DNA of 64,000 nt, taken from positions 682,001 through 746,000 of the forward strand of contig JASANH010001652.1 in assembly GCA_030248295.1 (NCBI GenBank), written 5' to 3'. The position numbers were made by a program, and so were the translations under genes. Below the pieces are notes generated by a model. That model searched no databases. It was not told where the DNA came from and worked only from the letters and a program-made list of their open reading frames with translations. Below, piece after piece: positions 23,061-34,001 of this stretch (position 1 is the stretch's first letter; every line of letters begins with the position of its first letter). Source of the DNA: Mesodorylaimus sp. YZB2_4. Its lineage: Eukaryota; Nematoda; Enoplea; Dorylaimida; Dorylaimidae.

Positions 23061-24019
23061 GTCTACATATAGGAAAAATGAGCTTCGTCGTCAAAAGTTT
23101 AAAAAGCTGCAAAACGCAGTAGGCCCTGATGACTTTTGTCAGTGATGACAAGGAATTCGAAGAGCGCGCAAAAATTGTGGAAAGAAAATCAAGACGTGGG
23201 CTCTCCATGAATATTCTGTGATGTTGGCGCTCTTTTTTCGCGTAATAGATGTGCTGATGTGACTGATCCGATCTGATCTAAAGCTTTACCACACTGCTCA
23301 TCATGGATTTACTGAAGAAATCTTAAGAAGAAAGCTGATGAAGAAAGTGAAGAAGATCAATATTGCTCATAAATGATTGCACTACCAAAACTTCAAATTT
23401 TTAAATCTATTTTAATATTTTAACCACGTTACCATTCCCCACTAATATTTCTGTCGTCTGATTATAAACGATTTGCAAAATCTGAGTTATCCATGTTTTC
23501 TCTGAGGCCGTATTCTCGAAGCGTTTTTCAGCGAGATCTTTCGCTCACAAAGCACTTTTCCGTTGAGGTGACTGGGATAGCTACTTCCGAATATATTTCT
23601 GTCACTACTTTCCTGTCTCACCGAGTCTAACGGTTAATTTACAGTCACTGAGCAAAGTTGGTACGAAGTCGCATGTTCAAAAAAATGTTCATGGGAAGAC
23701 TTTATTGAGAGAACGGGGTGACTAGGAAAAATTCCGAGGCGATCAAAACCTCCTCGAAAGCTTCTCCAGCGTGGTCTAATGAAGTAAGTTGATGTAAATG
23801 ATACACATGCATCAATATCAGCGGCCCTAAAATTCATGATTATGGTTGTTGGATGGCCAAGTTCTGCTAACGAAGCATTCGTGATTTGCGGGATGACATG
23901 GAGGGTGACTATCGATTATCGCATGCATAACTTGGGGGAAGACTAAAACATGTAAGAATTTCCTGGAGAAGATGTGCCCAAGGAATTTATGACAGCGGCT
24001 GTTATTATGCATGTGCTAC

Positions 24020-24345
24020 AATTGCTGATATTGATATTGATCTCATCACACTATAGAGTGGCGGAGAAAACAGGCGCAATAGTACTGTAGTTATAACCTG
24101 TTTTCTTTGGGAATATGCCACTTCCACACGCTGCGCATTTTGCCGCGTGCACATACATTCTCAAAGAAAACAGACAGCAGTTGTTTGGCAACGGTTTTTA
24201 CAAAGGCCAACGGCTTAAAATTTCGGATCGGATAGTTCAGATCAGATCGGATCGGACCAGATCGGATCAGATCGGATCAGATCGGATCGGATCAGATCGG
24301 ATCAGGTCAGATCAGATTGGATGATCCGTTCCTGTCCGGCCGTGA
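24020..24345 (+). repeat. E-family dispersed repeat with GATCGGATCA array, copy 1
   Basis: It shares ordered landmarks with 59092-59325: TGATATTGATAT-like words, CTCATCACACTA..GAGTGG, GGATAGTTCAGATCAG-like sequence, then a GATCGGATCA tandem array. The array here is about 100 bp long. Confidence 0.65.
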
Positions 24346-24893
24346 CTTATTTGCACCAATTTGTTCAGGGAACCGGTCTGCCTCGACTAATTGTAAGTCA
24401 AGACAGTCACGACACCGAGCCCTGCGACTGGTTTGGGGCTGGCCTTGAGGGTTTTGCTTTTAACTACTCCATGAAGTTCCTGCGGCTCGAGCCTCCCTCC
24501 TGGCGACCCCTAGCTAGCCCCGGGGCAAGCCTGCCTGACTTCCTGAAAGGATATATCCGATGTCCATTTTCCTCTTGCTTCGATTTTGAGCGAGATATGA
24601 TGACCTATGCCCTGCTGCAACATCAAATCGGCAATAATTATAGCAGCTGATAGATTTATTTCATGGATTCGGCACAAAATTGACCACTTTAGAGCTAAGG
24701 TCTCCGTACATTAATGGAGAATTATCAGGAAACCAGGAACGGCCCCTATCAGCCTGCTTTCATTTAGGGACACGTACCCCTCCAAACATAGTCGATCTCG
24801 GCTCTTCCGGCCAGTTTCGTGCTGCTATGTCCTTTATCTCGCTAATAAAATGTGGTCTATTTCCTCAGCGTGCACTAAAAATGCCAAAATTTT

Positions 24894-24966
24894 CGAGCTT
24901 GGCAGGAGTCGAACCTGCAATCTTCTGATCCGTAGTCAGACGCGTTATCCATTGCGCCACAAGCCC
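24894..24966 (-). tRNA. tRNA-Arg(ACG)
   Basis: The minus strand folds as a standard 73-nt tRNA with no intron. The acceptor stem pairs GGGCTTG with CAAGCTC (one G-U), the discriminator is G, and the anticodon loop CTACGGA gives anticodon ACG. A-box TGGCGCAATGG and B-box GGTTCGACTCC are intact. A pol III terminator TTTT follows four bases after the discriminator. The inosine-modified anticodon would read CGU, CGC and CGA. Confidence 0.97.
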
Positions 24967-26105
24967 GCATATATGAGAGTCATAATAACCTATTTTAAGG
25001 GACGCATTGTTTATCTGTCCTACGTTGTGTGGCACTGACGGTGAGCCAGTGCATCCCCACCCTTTTTGAAAAGTGTATATTTTCCAATGTTTCTACGGTA
25101 TGCTAGAATTTGTTAGTACACTCACACCTTCATCGCTGCCATCAGTGGATCTGCTGGACCTAATTTATGTATACCTGAGCCTTTCTGGAAAGGATCCCTT
25201 CTTGCCGAATATCAGTGGAATTAAACCTTCTTTGCCAGTGCCCTGGGACTATTCCTCCACAGGACGCATAAAGGCTGCTAACTTTGATCTTGCAAAATGC
25301 AGCGTGTTCTTACGTAGGTTATGGCTTCTAATGCTCACTGCACGCCCAACTGTTGGCCATCTCCACTTTTGTACATGCAAGTCAACATGGGGTGTGTTCG
25401 TTTCGGCATTGGGTCGTGTTGTTGTCCCAAACACGCTCGCATTTGGCTCCGTCCTCATTCCCATCCCACCGGCATGTTTAGATAGCTCCATTCGTTGCTT
25501 AGATCACGCAAAACGCTCCCCATTGATCGTGAGAAGCCTTAGCGAGCGCATTACACGGCCAGCATTCAGGTGGAAGACAAGCCGCCCGCTCTGGCCAATA
25601 CGTTTCCACCATCAGGCCGTGACCAGTTTTAGGAATTGCATATTCATTCAGCCGCTGCCTACGATGAATGCGTCTAACTAGAATTTTCCACTTTTTTTCT
25701 TCCTCCACCGCTCTCATTTCGTCAAAACGTCTCCTGTCTCATGTATCGCCCGGCCCGGTTCATTTGCTGTCAGCAGTGACAAAACTACTTCGCCTGCCAA
25801 CTTCAGCCGACGCTAAAAGTCGAGCATTGCTAGATTCGAGGTGTGTACTCGACATTTTCTCTGCGCCTGTTCAACTTGAGCTTGATCCACCCCAGCCCGT
25901 CAGTAATACACGTGTGCAGGCCGCTCGCTTACGTCACCTCAAATTGGTTGCTACTTGCAAGCTGCCGCCTGAAACCTTGCGCCACGCTATACATTGGTTT
26001 CTTCCTACGCTTCCGACTACTGGCACAAGTGTTTATCACCAGTTGTCATATCATTGTGGCAAGGCAGACAATCGCCTGAATCTAAACTCGCCTCTTGGAT
26101 GCGTG
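24967..26105. other. Region between tRNA and MICU-like gene
   Basis: Overlapping open frames run through 25073-26105 on the plus strand. One is continuous with the first MICU exon, and an upstream in-frame ATG exists at 25668. The predicted sequence from 25668 to 26105 does not look like a mitochondrial protein or any family I know, so I treat it as 5' flank or UTR. Confidence 0.45.
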
Positions 26106-29100
26106 ATGTTGGCACATTCGAAATGCCGTATTTGGACTGCCCAATTTTGTCAAGTAATCGTAAGACGCGTATTGTCCTTCTCGGCCACTCATTCTGATGG
26201 AACTGATGGAAAAAGATTTAAAATCGCAGCTGTTGGACTTGGAATTAGTGGGAGTTTGGTAATTTATTATGGTCTCGAACGGGAAGAAATAAAGCCATTA
26301 AGTCTTGTAAAACGGGTCATTGGAGAAAAATTTAGTTTATACGCTGCAGCTACAGCCAAAAAAGTAAGTTGCTCTAAATTTTCTGTCCATCCATTCCCGC
26401 CACGATGAGCATCTCGCAGTCGAGTTTGAGGCCGTATTCCAAAAAACTTGCTGGAAAATAGTGAAATGTCCAGGAAAATTCTGCAAATACCGCCTCTGAT
26501 CGTGAGTCCCGATGAAACCGCCTCGCATAGAATGTGTATTAGAATCAATGAGACTGCATTTAACGCATATACTGTAGACGCATAGAATCAATGAGACAAC
26601 ATTTTACTCACCCATGAAAGACTGGCGTTTTCAGTCCAGCCTGGTTAAGGCGAGATATCGAGCTGACTCTGTGGCATGTTCATTAGAGAGCGAAACTGTA
26701 CTCGAAATGCCACACACATTCGCGTGGTGCGTAAAGTATAGTTTCAGGTCGTGTAAATTCAAATAGGAGCCCTGATCTGCGTTATACTTGACCACAGGCC
26801 ACCCTCTAAGATACCGCATGCACAACTCGATCATTCTACTTATTTTTTTCGCAGGATCGCATAAAACGTGTCAAGTACGCCACAGCTGTCGTCGGCGCCG
26901 CTGCTTCCGAAGCATTGTCCGTAGTTACTCCGACTCCCATATCGACCAGAGAAAAAAGGTTCTTGGAATTCGCTTCAGTCGAGTATCAGGGACAAGCTTT
27001 TATGACTGCGGCAGATTTCCTGGAAGCTGTCGTGCACGATTCACCAGCCGTTGAACGTAAGCAGAGGCCATTGTCTTCTAAGCTAGTGATTTATGGGTGA
27101 TATGTTTAAAGGTGTCGAAAGGCGATTACTGAGTGACGACGAAGCCAAGCAAATTGTGAACACACGTGGGAAGCCGACAAAGGATTACTTTAGATCTATG
27201 GGCGATGCTGGCTTGATATCTTACACAGAATACTTATTTCTGTTGTGCATTTTAACAAGTAAGAAAATCAAATAAATTAATCTGATAATGATAATTTTAT
27301 TTTCTAGAACCGCATGCGAATTTTCGTGTGGCATTCAATATGTTAGACGCTGATGGTAATCAGAGGGTCGATAAGAAAGAGTTCTTAGTGGTAAGTACTT
27401 TGGTATTGAGGCTGCAGAGGGTCTGAAGGGGCTCGATGAGTAGAATTCGTCGAACGAGGCGCCAGGTGGGCGTAATTGTGACACATCGTATGAGTAATGT
27501 CAAAACTAAGAATTGCAGGTCAGCTGCTGTGGCACCTTTGAGTTACTGGGACTTATGTGGTAGTTGGATATCATTGGTGCTCATATCTGAAACCATATTT
27601 TACGCAGCTTGCAAAGATTTCCACCAGAATTCATCATACGGCTGACCTGTTTCTTGTGCCAGACCCGATTGTGTTCGTCCAATGTACCTTCATTGGACCA
27701 GAAGTGCCGCATTCTTGAGGAGCTGCATCTTGGCCCAGCATGTGATTGCCATTCATTGGTGCATCTGTCTTGGCCGGCTTCTGCTTCCTTATCTGGGAGA
27801 GGGCCGTCGCTGCCGACTGTATCGGGCTGTACTACACGCTCTAAGTTTTCCTATGTTACTGTCACTCTAGCGGCAATGCGGCTACATTTCATAAGACAGA
27901 AAAAGATTTTTTTGTGCCCAGCGGCGATTTTTTATCCTGGTGCCTTCTATTTTAGATGGAAAGAATATTCGCGAACACCAAATTCAGTAAGAAATTATTG
28001 CAAGGGCGGCAATCTGAGAGAAGAGCCAACTCTGAAAACGGATCTGCAGCGTCTGTTGACGAGGTAAGAGATCGTTGTGGGCGAAGTTGTGTGAGTGCCT
28101 GTGCATGTGCTAATGAGACCGCCTGGATAAAATTTGATTTCTGCGTGAACTTATGATTTTATATGAGTGCACACTGCGATGCAATGCACATGGGCTGGAG
28201 CTCGCGAATGTGCATTGCATGCAGTTGTCTTTAAGCGAGAGACGTTCAAAACATCTGTTATCCCAGGCCAGTGCGAACGACAAATTTTGGGCACTCGTCA
28301 TTCCCTGTCCCTCCGACCGTCTCTTTGACTTTCCTCTTCCTTCCAACATTTGGCAACAGAACCATCTCAACCAATCTAACGCATCCCGACCTGTCGCCAG
28401 TCTCTGCATGCTCTGATGTTGCTGTTGTTTGATGTGTTCAGTGCATGCTCATTTTGTTTTGCTCTCCTGCCAGGTACCATCAACATCAGCATTGCATGAA
28501 CATCCCCACATTCCATTGATCGAAGTACGGTGGGCCAGTGATAACCTCCAATACAAAATAGAAATATTATAAAAGGGTTATTTTTTCAGAGAAACAAATT
28601 AACCGAAGAAGAGAAGCAATGCGATACAACGTTGATGAGGAGATTCTTTGGTCGCCGGGGAAGACATGTATTGACATACGAGGAATTCTACCAGTACCAC
28701 GCTTCAATTATTACCATGCCTTTTAGAAAAAATCAGGTTATAATTTCTAGATTTATGGTTGATCTGCAAAGGGAGATTTTGGAAATAGAATTCCATGAAT
28801 TCTCTCACGGACAGGATACGATCAAGGAGACTGATTTTGCCCGACTTCTACTGCGGTACGCCTTCGCTCATCGTGATCAGTACTTGGCTTATATGAAGAG
28901 GATTGAGGAGAAGATCAAGGACAACGTGGTAAGCCGTAGAACTTTTGTCGTCCTAATTATCTGACATCGTAATTCCTCAGGGGAGGGCCACTTATTTTAG
29001 GGACAAAAATCATCATGGGCGCGGGCTCGATTCTTACAGGACTCAAGTTTTTATTCCGTCTTTTTTGGTCCGTCAAATTTAACATAAGAACTCGAATTAC

Positions 29101-31138
29101 ATACCAGTTTTCTGATTCTGGCTGGGCGATTTCTGGGGGCACGCACCAAGTTTCAATGGACCTTTCTTGATTCTAGAGCAAAGCGAGGGGATGGCTTACT
29201 ATGGTCATGGTCAAGCTTACATACTTACCCTAGCAGCAGTAGTGTACATCGGCAGGATTGTCTTGGCGCCTCGCAAAAGAACTCAAATATGTCAGACACA
29301 GGCGGTGGGGGGGGGGGGGCAAGGGGGAAAGGAGAGATAGATACCGGAACCACGAACTAGCGAGTAACTCAGTGATGCGTCTTCAAGGACTAGGAAAATA
29401 CGTTTTTTGTCAAGTTTCGTTTGGGTGTTAAATTTGTAAAAATAAGACCATTTTCTCTTCAGTGATTGTGAGTGACCAGTTTTCGTAGCCATAATTTGTC
29501 CCACAGTGCCCCCTATCAGTACTTCTTCTCCATTTGATACTTGGAAGTTATAAAACTTGATTTATGGTACAGTTCCCGTTTATACAAAAAAAAACAGATT
29601 ATCATTGTGCATTTCAGGGTATTACATTTGACCAGTATCAACAGTTCTGCCTCTTCCTGACAAATCTTGACGACTTCGCCATGGCTGTCAAGTTGTACAC
29701 TTATCGTGATCTGCCTGTAACTCAAGGTAAGTCGCAGTAACAGTCCTGGGCGCATGGTAAAGCATAGTCTTGTCCCTGCCAGATACGCCATTGTGGGATT
29801 GTTGCAGTGTGATGTGCAGATATCCTCAGCTGACCACGTGGAGTGCCAGCCTCCGGCCTCGGGGCTTGACGTCGGCCTCACTCCATGTGCGCAGTTACCG
29901 GCGAGGGTTGGACTCGCGGTTGGGTGAATCATTTTGGTTGTCATGTGCCCCTTTACCGTCGAGTGCGCATACAGGCCTTTGGTGATAGTAAACCGGGAAC
30001 AGGGTCATTGATGTGATCAAAGTGCAGCAAAATTGAAAACCGTTCTTGCACCAAATCATCTGGTCAATTTTGTTCATAGGTGAATTCTCCAGAGCAGCTA
30101 AAGTATCAACGGGATTTGCGTTGGATGCTCACCTCGTGGACACTGTATTCCAGATCTTCGATATCAATGAGGACGGGCGACTGAGCTATGGAGAATTCAT
30201 AAGTGTCATGCGGGGGCGATTGAACAGAGGCGCTAAGGTAAGAAGCCCCTTTTTGATGGTCACATGTGTTGGCCAACAAACTCAACTCAGCGGCTGCTTG
30301 TGTTATAGCCGGGGCTGGGTTCGTAGCTGGTGTGGGATAGGGATTCTTCGGTTTTTGTTTCGATTCGACTCAACATTTTCTAAATGCCTTTTACCTGACC
30401 ATGTGGGCACCCCAGCAGGGAACAAAATGGCAGTATCCCATCCCTTTTTTGGGCTACCGTCACCACCTGCTGTCTTTTGTACCCCACCCCACTAGTGTTC
30501 GGCCGAGGCCTCGACGTCGAGGAAAAACGGCCGAGGTTCGAGGTTCACAAGCAAGATGCAATCAATAAGCTGTTTCCCAGTTTGAAGACTGGACGCACAA
30601 GTGTGCCCGTGCCTGGCACGCAAAAATTTGCGCAATTTAGCTGCTAGCTTAATTAAATCACTGTGTAGGACTGCTTCGTCCATATCCCTTGCCTTTTTAT
30701 GCCAGTGGGTGAGTTGTCTCTTGAAGATACAATCAGAAAAGGATGGAAATTCACACAAACTTGCAGGAAGCATTACAAATTTAAGTTAGGGACTGTTAGC
30801 AAAAACCTCGAGCATCGACCTCGACCTCGACCTAACCTCGACTGCCAACCCCGACCTCGACCTCGGGTCGAAAGAATCGGACCTCGACCTCGAAAAAAGT
30901 CATCCTCGGCCGAACACTACACCCCACTGCTTTTTTGATTCCTCAGGCCGCTGTGCCTGCGCCTGGCGGGACGACTTGTGTTGTGTTTTCAGCGAATCGG
31001 GCACCGAACCGAGTGGCAACAGTTCAAAAAGTGCGTACGGGAAGAACTAAGAAGATACTAGATTGGCTGTACGACGACATCGTACTTGATACCGTTACTC
31101 GCCCATTGGCAAAAGATAAACCCCGCCTTCCACTCTGA
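26106..31138 (+). CDS. MICU2/3-like mitochondrial calcium uptake regulator (10 exons)
   Basis: Family members are EF-hand proteins of the intermembrane space that gate the calcium uniporter. Exons: 26106-26363, 26855-27056, 27112-27258, 27308-27390, 27956-28063, 28590-28693, 28751-28928, 29618-29726, 30080-30237, 30947-31138. All phases join and give 512 residues. Visible are a basic mitochondrial presequence, a TM helix near 39-57, FASVEYQGQAFMTAADF and ISYTEYLFLLCIL (close to MICU3), EF-hand 1 D216-A-D-G-N-..-E227, the LTYEEFYQFMVDLQREILEI block, and EF-hand 2 D424-I-N-E-D-G-..-E435. Calcium ligands are intact in both hands. The TM helix and FASVEY block favour MICU3 over MICU1. Intron 6 is only 57 nt and in frame. 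An earlier in-frame ATG at 25668 would add 146 unconvincing residues. Confidence 0.92.
29845..29990 (+). repeat. SINE-like repeat of the TGCGCAGTTAC family (copy in MICU intron 8)
   Basis: It shares TGCGCAGTTAC, GGACTCGCGG, AATCATTTTG, GTCGAGTGCGCATA and TTTGGTGAT with 62975-63125, and more weakly with 48625-48745 and 62385-62490. The family head resembles a degraded tRNA with a B-box-like GTTGGACTCGC. Confidence 0.55.
30493..30919. mobile_element. hAT-like MITE inserted in the last MICU intron
   Basis: It is 427 bp with 16-bp perfect terminal inverted repeats TAGTGTTCGGCCGAGG and an exact 8-bp target duplication CACCCCAC on both sides (30485-30492 and 30920-30927). Subterminal arrays of CTCGAC words lie inside the right end and partly the left. 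No transposase is present. The right end lies only 27 bp from the start of the last MICU exon. Confidence 0.92.
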
Positions 31139-32199
31139 AGTACACTTTTTTCAGTGATTCTCGAAGGACTGATTGAGAACTGATCTGTTTTTAAATGTTC
31201 TTGTTTGCCTTTTCTTGTGTGTTTGTTTGAGCATCAGTTACTTTTTTTACTTTGGTTCGTGTGGCATTACATTTGCTAGTATGATATCCAGGGTTCCCGC
31301 GGAAGCCTAAAAGCCTGATGAAAGTTTGAATTTCTGGATTTTCTGCCCCAAAGGCCAAAAAGCCTCAATTTGCATGGGATTTGCGTTGTCATAAATTCTT
31401 GCCTTGCATATACAATTTTTGAATTCCCGCGTTTATGCAATGGAATTTTACATCTCGAAGAACCTCTTGGCGCATGCTCTTTGTATCAGCCGATTGATGC
31501 CGACCGTGGGGTCAAGGGGTGGCAACCCACGTGACTGTCGGGGCTATGCTTCCATTTCTTTGCTATTTTACTGGAAGTTACTGGCGGTGAGCATTCCATA
31601 CAAGCTAAAGCGCGCAAATCACAAAGGCGGTCATGGAGAGGACATTGACGTATGTACAAACAGCACATGTCAGACACTGTCTAATACGCCTGGGCCTTAT
31701 CACTGGAGCGCGTGATCGATGGGCCTTTTCAACCACGCCATAAACCAAGTCTTCCAACGTACAGTAGTCCATGGCTGAAACATCACCCTTACGACGACGC
31801 TCCTATCTGCTGGCCAAGTCTGTCAGACAAGCCTGAATCTGACGCTCAGGTCCCGTAATATTGGCTCAACGTGTACACTTGTTGAAACTAAAGTAACTAG
31901 CTGCAATGCTTTGCTGGCTCTAAAGTTATAAATCGAATTCCCTTAATCTACTGTAGTTGCGGCCAGATTTTAATTTATCAGCCTCCAAATGTTTTTCAAA
32001 ATTTAATGTCTTAGATGTACAGTAAAATGACCCCAAAGTTCCCAGACACCTTTTTTACTGTGATACATCCGCGCTGTTGTTGATTCTTCACAACCTAGGC
32101 TGTAACCTATGTATGTACTGTATACACTAACCACCCACATCCCAACATTAGACAGTATACACAGGCGAAACACCAATCACTTCATTCTTGTATTTTGCT
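31139..32199. other. Intergenic 1 kb after the MICU gene
   Basis: No gene is recognised. It includes the dispersed repeat copy at 31680-31815. Short open frames on both strands around 31400-31715 lack support. Confidence 0.5.
31680..31815 (+). repeat. Dispersed repeat (GGCTGAAACATCA family), copy 2
   Basis: It matches 11040-11200 and 38640-38745 around CCACGCC, AAGTCTTCC and TGGCTGAAACATCACCCT. Confidence 0.5.
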
Positions 32200-32769
32200 T
32201 CACGGGACCAGCGATGGCCTGGGCTTCCAGGCGGGTATCCTGCTCAGAGTCAAGAATTTCCTTCTGAACCTGGCACCCTCTTCATGGCCCGAACAGTGTT
32301 CAGTCTTGGAATGACGTCTCGAGATGCGATACAAAATGAAGTTTAAAAGGGCGATGATGTCCATCATGTTCCGATAGAAATATTCCCAGTGTACGGATCT
32401 TCGAAAATACAAGTGCAGAAGTGTGTTGGCTGCGCCCGTCGATGCCGACAATAATTTGTCCAGGACGAGGGCATAAGTTAGCCAGTTGGCCTCGGTCAAA
32501 CGGGCTTCTTCGTTGGCGCAGGCGCATTGGGATAAAATAATGGCCTCGCTCATTTTACTCAAATGCTCGTCGATGATCGGAGGAATGCATTTTCTGGATT
32601 CTCGTAATTTTTGCAAAGCGTGAAGGCTTTCCGTTAAATTAAAATACAATGATTTATTTTCGCTCATCTTACGGGCCAGAATCCAGGCGATTTCTGGGCG
32701 AAATCGATCTTTGCAGTCTCCACTGACGTCAATGACTTTGCCAGAACTGGACCCCTTGATGATCGTTAC
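32200..32769 (-). CDS. Unassigned 3' exon, possibly a membrane receptor C-terminus
   Basis: A 190-codon open frame begins directly after a good acceptor (CTTTTCGGCAG, minus strand) and ends in a stop at 32200. It reads VTIIKGSSSGKVIDV at the start and contains EANWLTYALVLDKLL. The spacing of W and the V-L-D-K-L pattern recall the segment before and into TM4 of Cys-loop receptors, but the helix is only weakly hydrophobic and the tail after it is long. I could not join it to an upstream exon in a consistent phase. It may be a partial gene, a pseudogene fragment or an unknown family. Confidence 0.4.
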   Translation of the reverse strand, partial: VTIIKGSSSGKVIDVSGDCKDRFRPEIAWILARKMSENKSLYFNLTESLHALQKLRESRKCIPPIIDEHLSKMSEAIILSQCACANEEARLTEANWLTYALVLDKLLSASTGAANTLLHLYFRRSVHWEYFYRNMMDIIALLNFILYRISRRHSKTEHCSGHEEGARFRRKFLTLSRIPAWKPRPSLVP

Positions 32770-33260
32770 CTGCCGAAAAGGCAGCTTGTTCTTTTCTGGA
32801 AGCAGGAAATTTACAATGCTTTTTAAAAGGTGGGATTTTGTGTAAAGGGTTTAGGCAGAAGAATGCGTCCCTGTAAAAACTTTCCAATCTCGAGGCTCAC
32901 CTTCGAAAGTTATTCTTCGTTTGCTCCTGCTACAGAGTCAGCAGGAGAAGAAATATTTCGCAGCAATTTTCTTTAGTGAAAATGAACAATTAATAAACCA
33001 GTCACTTCAGTCTGTGAAGACTTACTTCTTTCTAGAAGCAGAAGCAGCCACACTGTGGTTGCCAACTCTGGCAACAGGCTCCCAACACAGTTGGCCCAAA
33101 ACCTGGGATGTGCGAGATATTTACAAAAGTTGTGCCGCTGCGTGTTTTTGCAGAGGCATCGCAGTGCAAACAAGGCCAGCCAACATTCGACTTACGGAGG
33201 CAGAGTAAGCAAGAGAGAGAGGTGAAAGTATGGCCAAGTCCTGCCGTCAATAATGAAACA

Positions 33261-33283
33261 CCACGTGGTATTAACCCACGTGG
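33261..33283. repeat. Palindrome pair CCACGTGG
   Basis: Two copies of the palindrome CCACGTGG (E-box) are separated by seven bases, immediately before the hairpin at 33281-33344. Confidence 0.6.
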
Positions 33284-33344
33284 TCGGAGGACATGATGTT
33301 GGCTAACCTAGTGGCCAGCTTAGCCAACATCATGTCCCCGACCA
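33281..33344. repeat. Near-perfect hairpin, 25 bp stem
   Basis: An 18-bp perfect arm (33289-33306 with 33320-33337) extends by seven more pairs after one bulged A at 33288. The loop is 13 nt. It could encode a small hairpin RNA or be the core of a foldback element. No expression evidence is available from sequence. Confidence 0.7.
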
Positions 33345-34001
33345 ATCTGCAAAATTTGCCTGAACCTTTCGTGACCTCAGTGGGGGGGAGGGGGGGAGGG
33401 GAAGCCAATATCATGCCCGACATGATGCCTTTTGGAAGGACTATTGGTAAACGACAAGAGCAAGCCTTCATTCACGTTTTATCTGATCATTTCAGCTGGC
33501 GCACAACTAGCTAACTTCTGGAGGATACAAGGGAGTCGAGTAAGCTTGGCACTCGCTGCTCTCAGTGAGTCATAGTCCTACGCTGGAGGAGCCATTGCCA
33601 TATGTAAATAGTCACTCGCCTAACGATAAGACAGCTCCCCTGCACAAGCATCCAGACAATGCAAACTACAAAGACCATCTTCTGGTCCGTCACCTCGCCG
33701 CCAGTGTGCACAGTGCGGAAACCAGACGATGAGGGGCAAGAAGGCCAATGTGCAAGTGGTGCTCTGCAATTTGACAAGAGTCGAGGCCCATCAGTTATGT
33801 AAGCAAGCAAAAATTTGATTTGGCGAAAGATGGGTTGATGAAAAAAGTAATGTGAGCCAACAAAATTTTTTAAGGCTATGTAAAGCAAAAACTGTCGTTT
33901 GACATGGCGAGGTTTGGCTGTTAGGATGAATGAGACCTGAAAGTAAAGGAATGGTGCTGAAGTACTGCAGCAGAGAAATTGAAGATATCGCGATAGGAAA
34001 T

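Larger units (their letters stand above)
20435..24893. other. Gene-free 4.5 kb stretch of repeats
   Basis: It contains a hAT-like element (21287-22451), a TG microsatellite (22605-22645), the inverted partner repeat (22662-22783), a SINE copy (22830-23060) and an E-family repeat (24020-24345). Around 23100-24000 I see nothing recognisable. The minus-strand open frame at 21524-21847 lies inside the hAT-like element and matches nothing I know. Confidence 0.55.

Noticed and set aside
25073-26105. Plus-strand open frames upstream of the MICU gene
   Set aside because: The predicted proteins have no recognisable family, and the frame before 26106 does not look like a mitochondrial leader; the ATG at 26106 gives a good presequence.
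32881-32935. Candidate upstream exon for 32200-32769 ending at GAAG|GTGAGC (minus strand)
   Set aside because: Its phase (1) is incompatible; joining it would bring in a stop soon after the junction.
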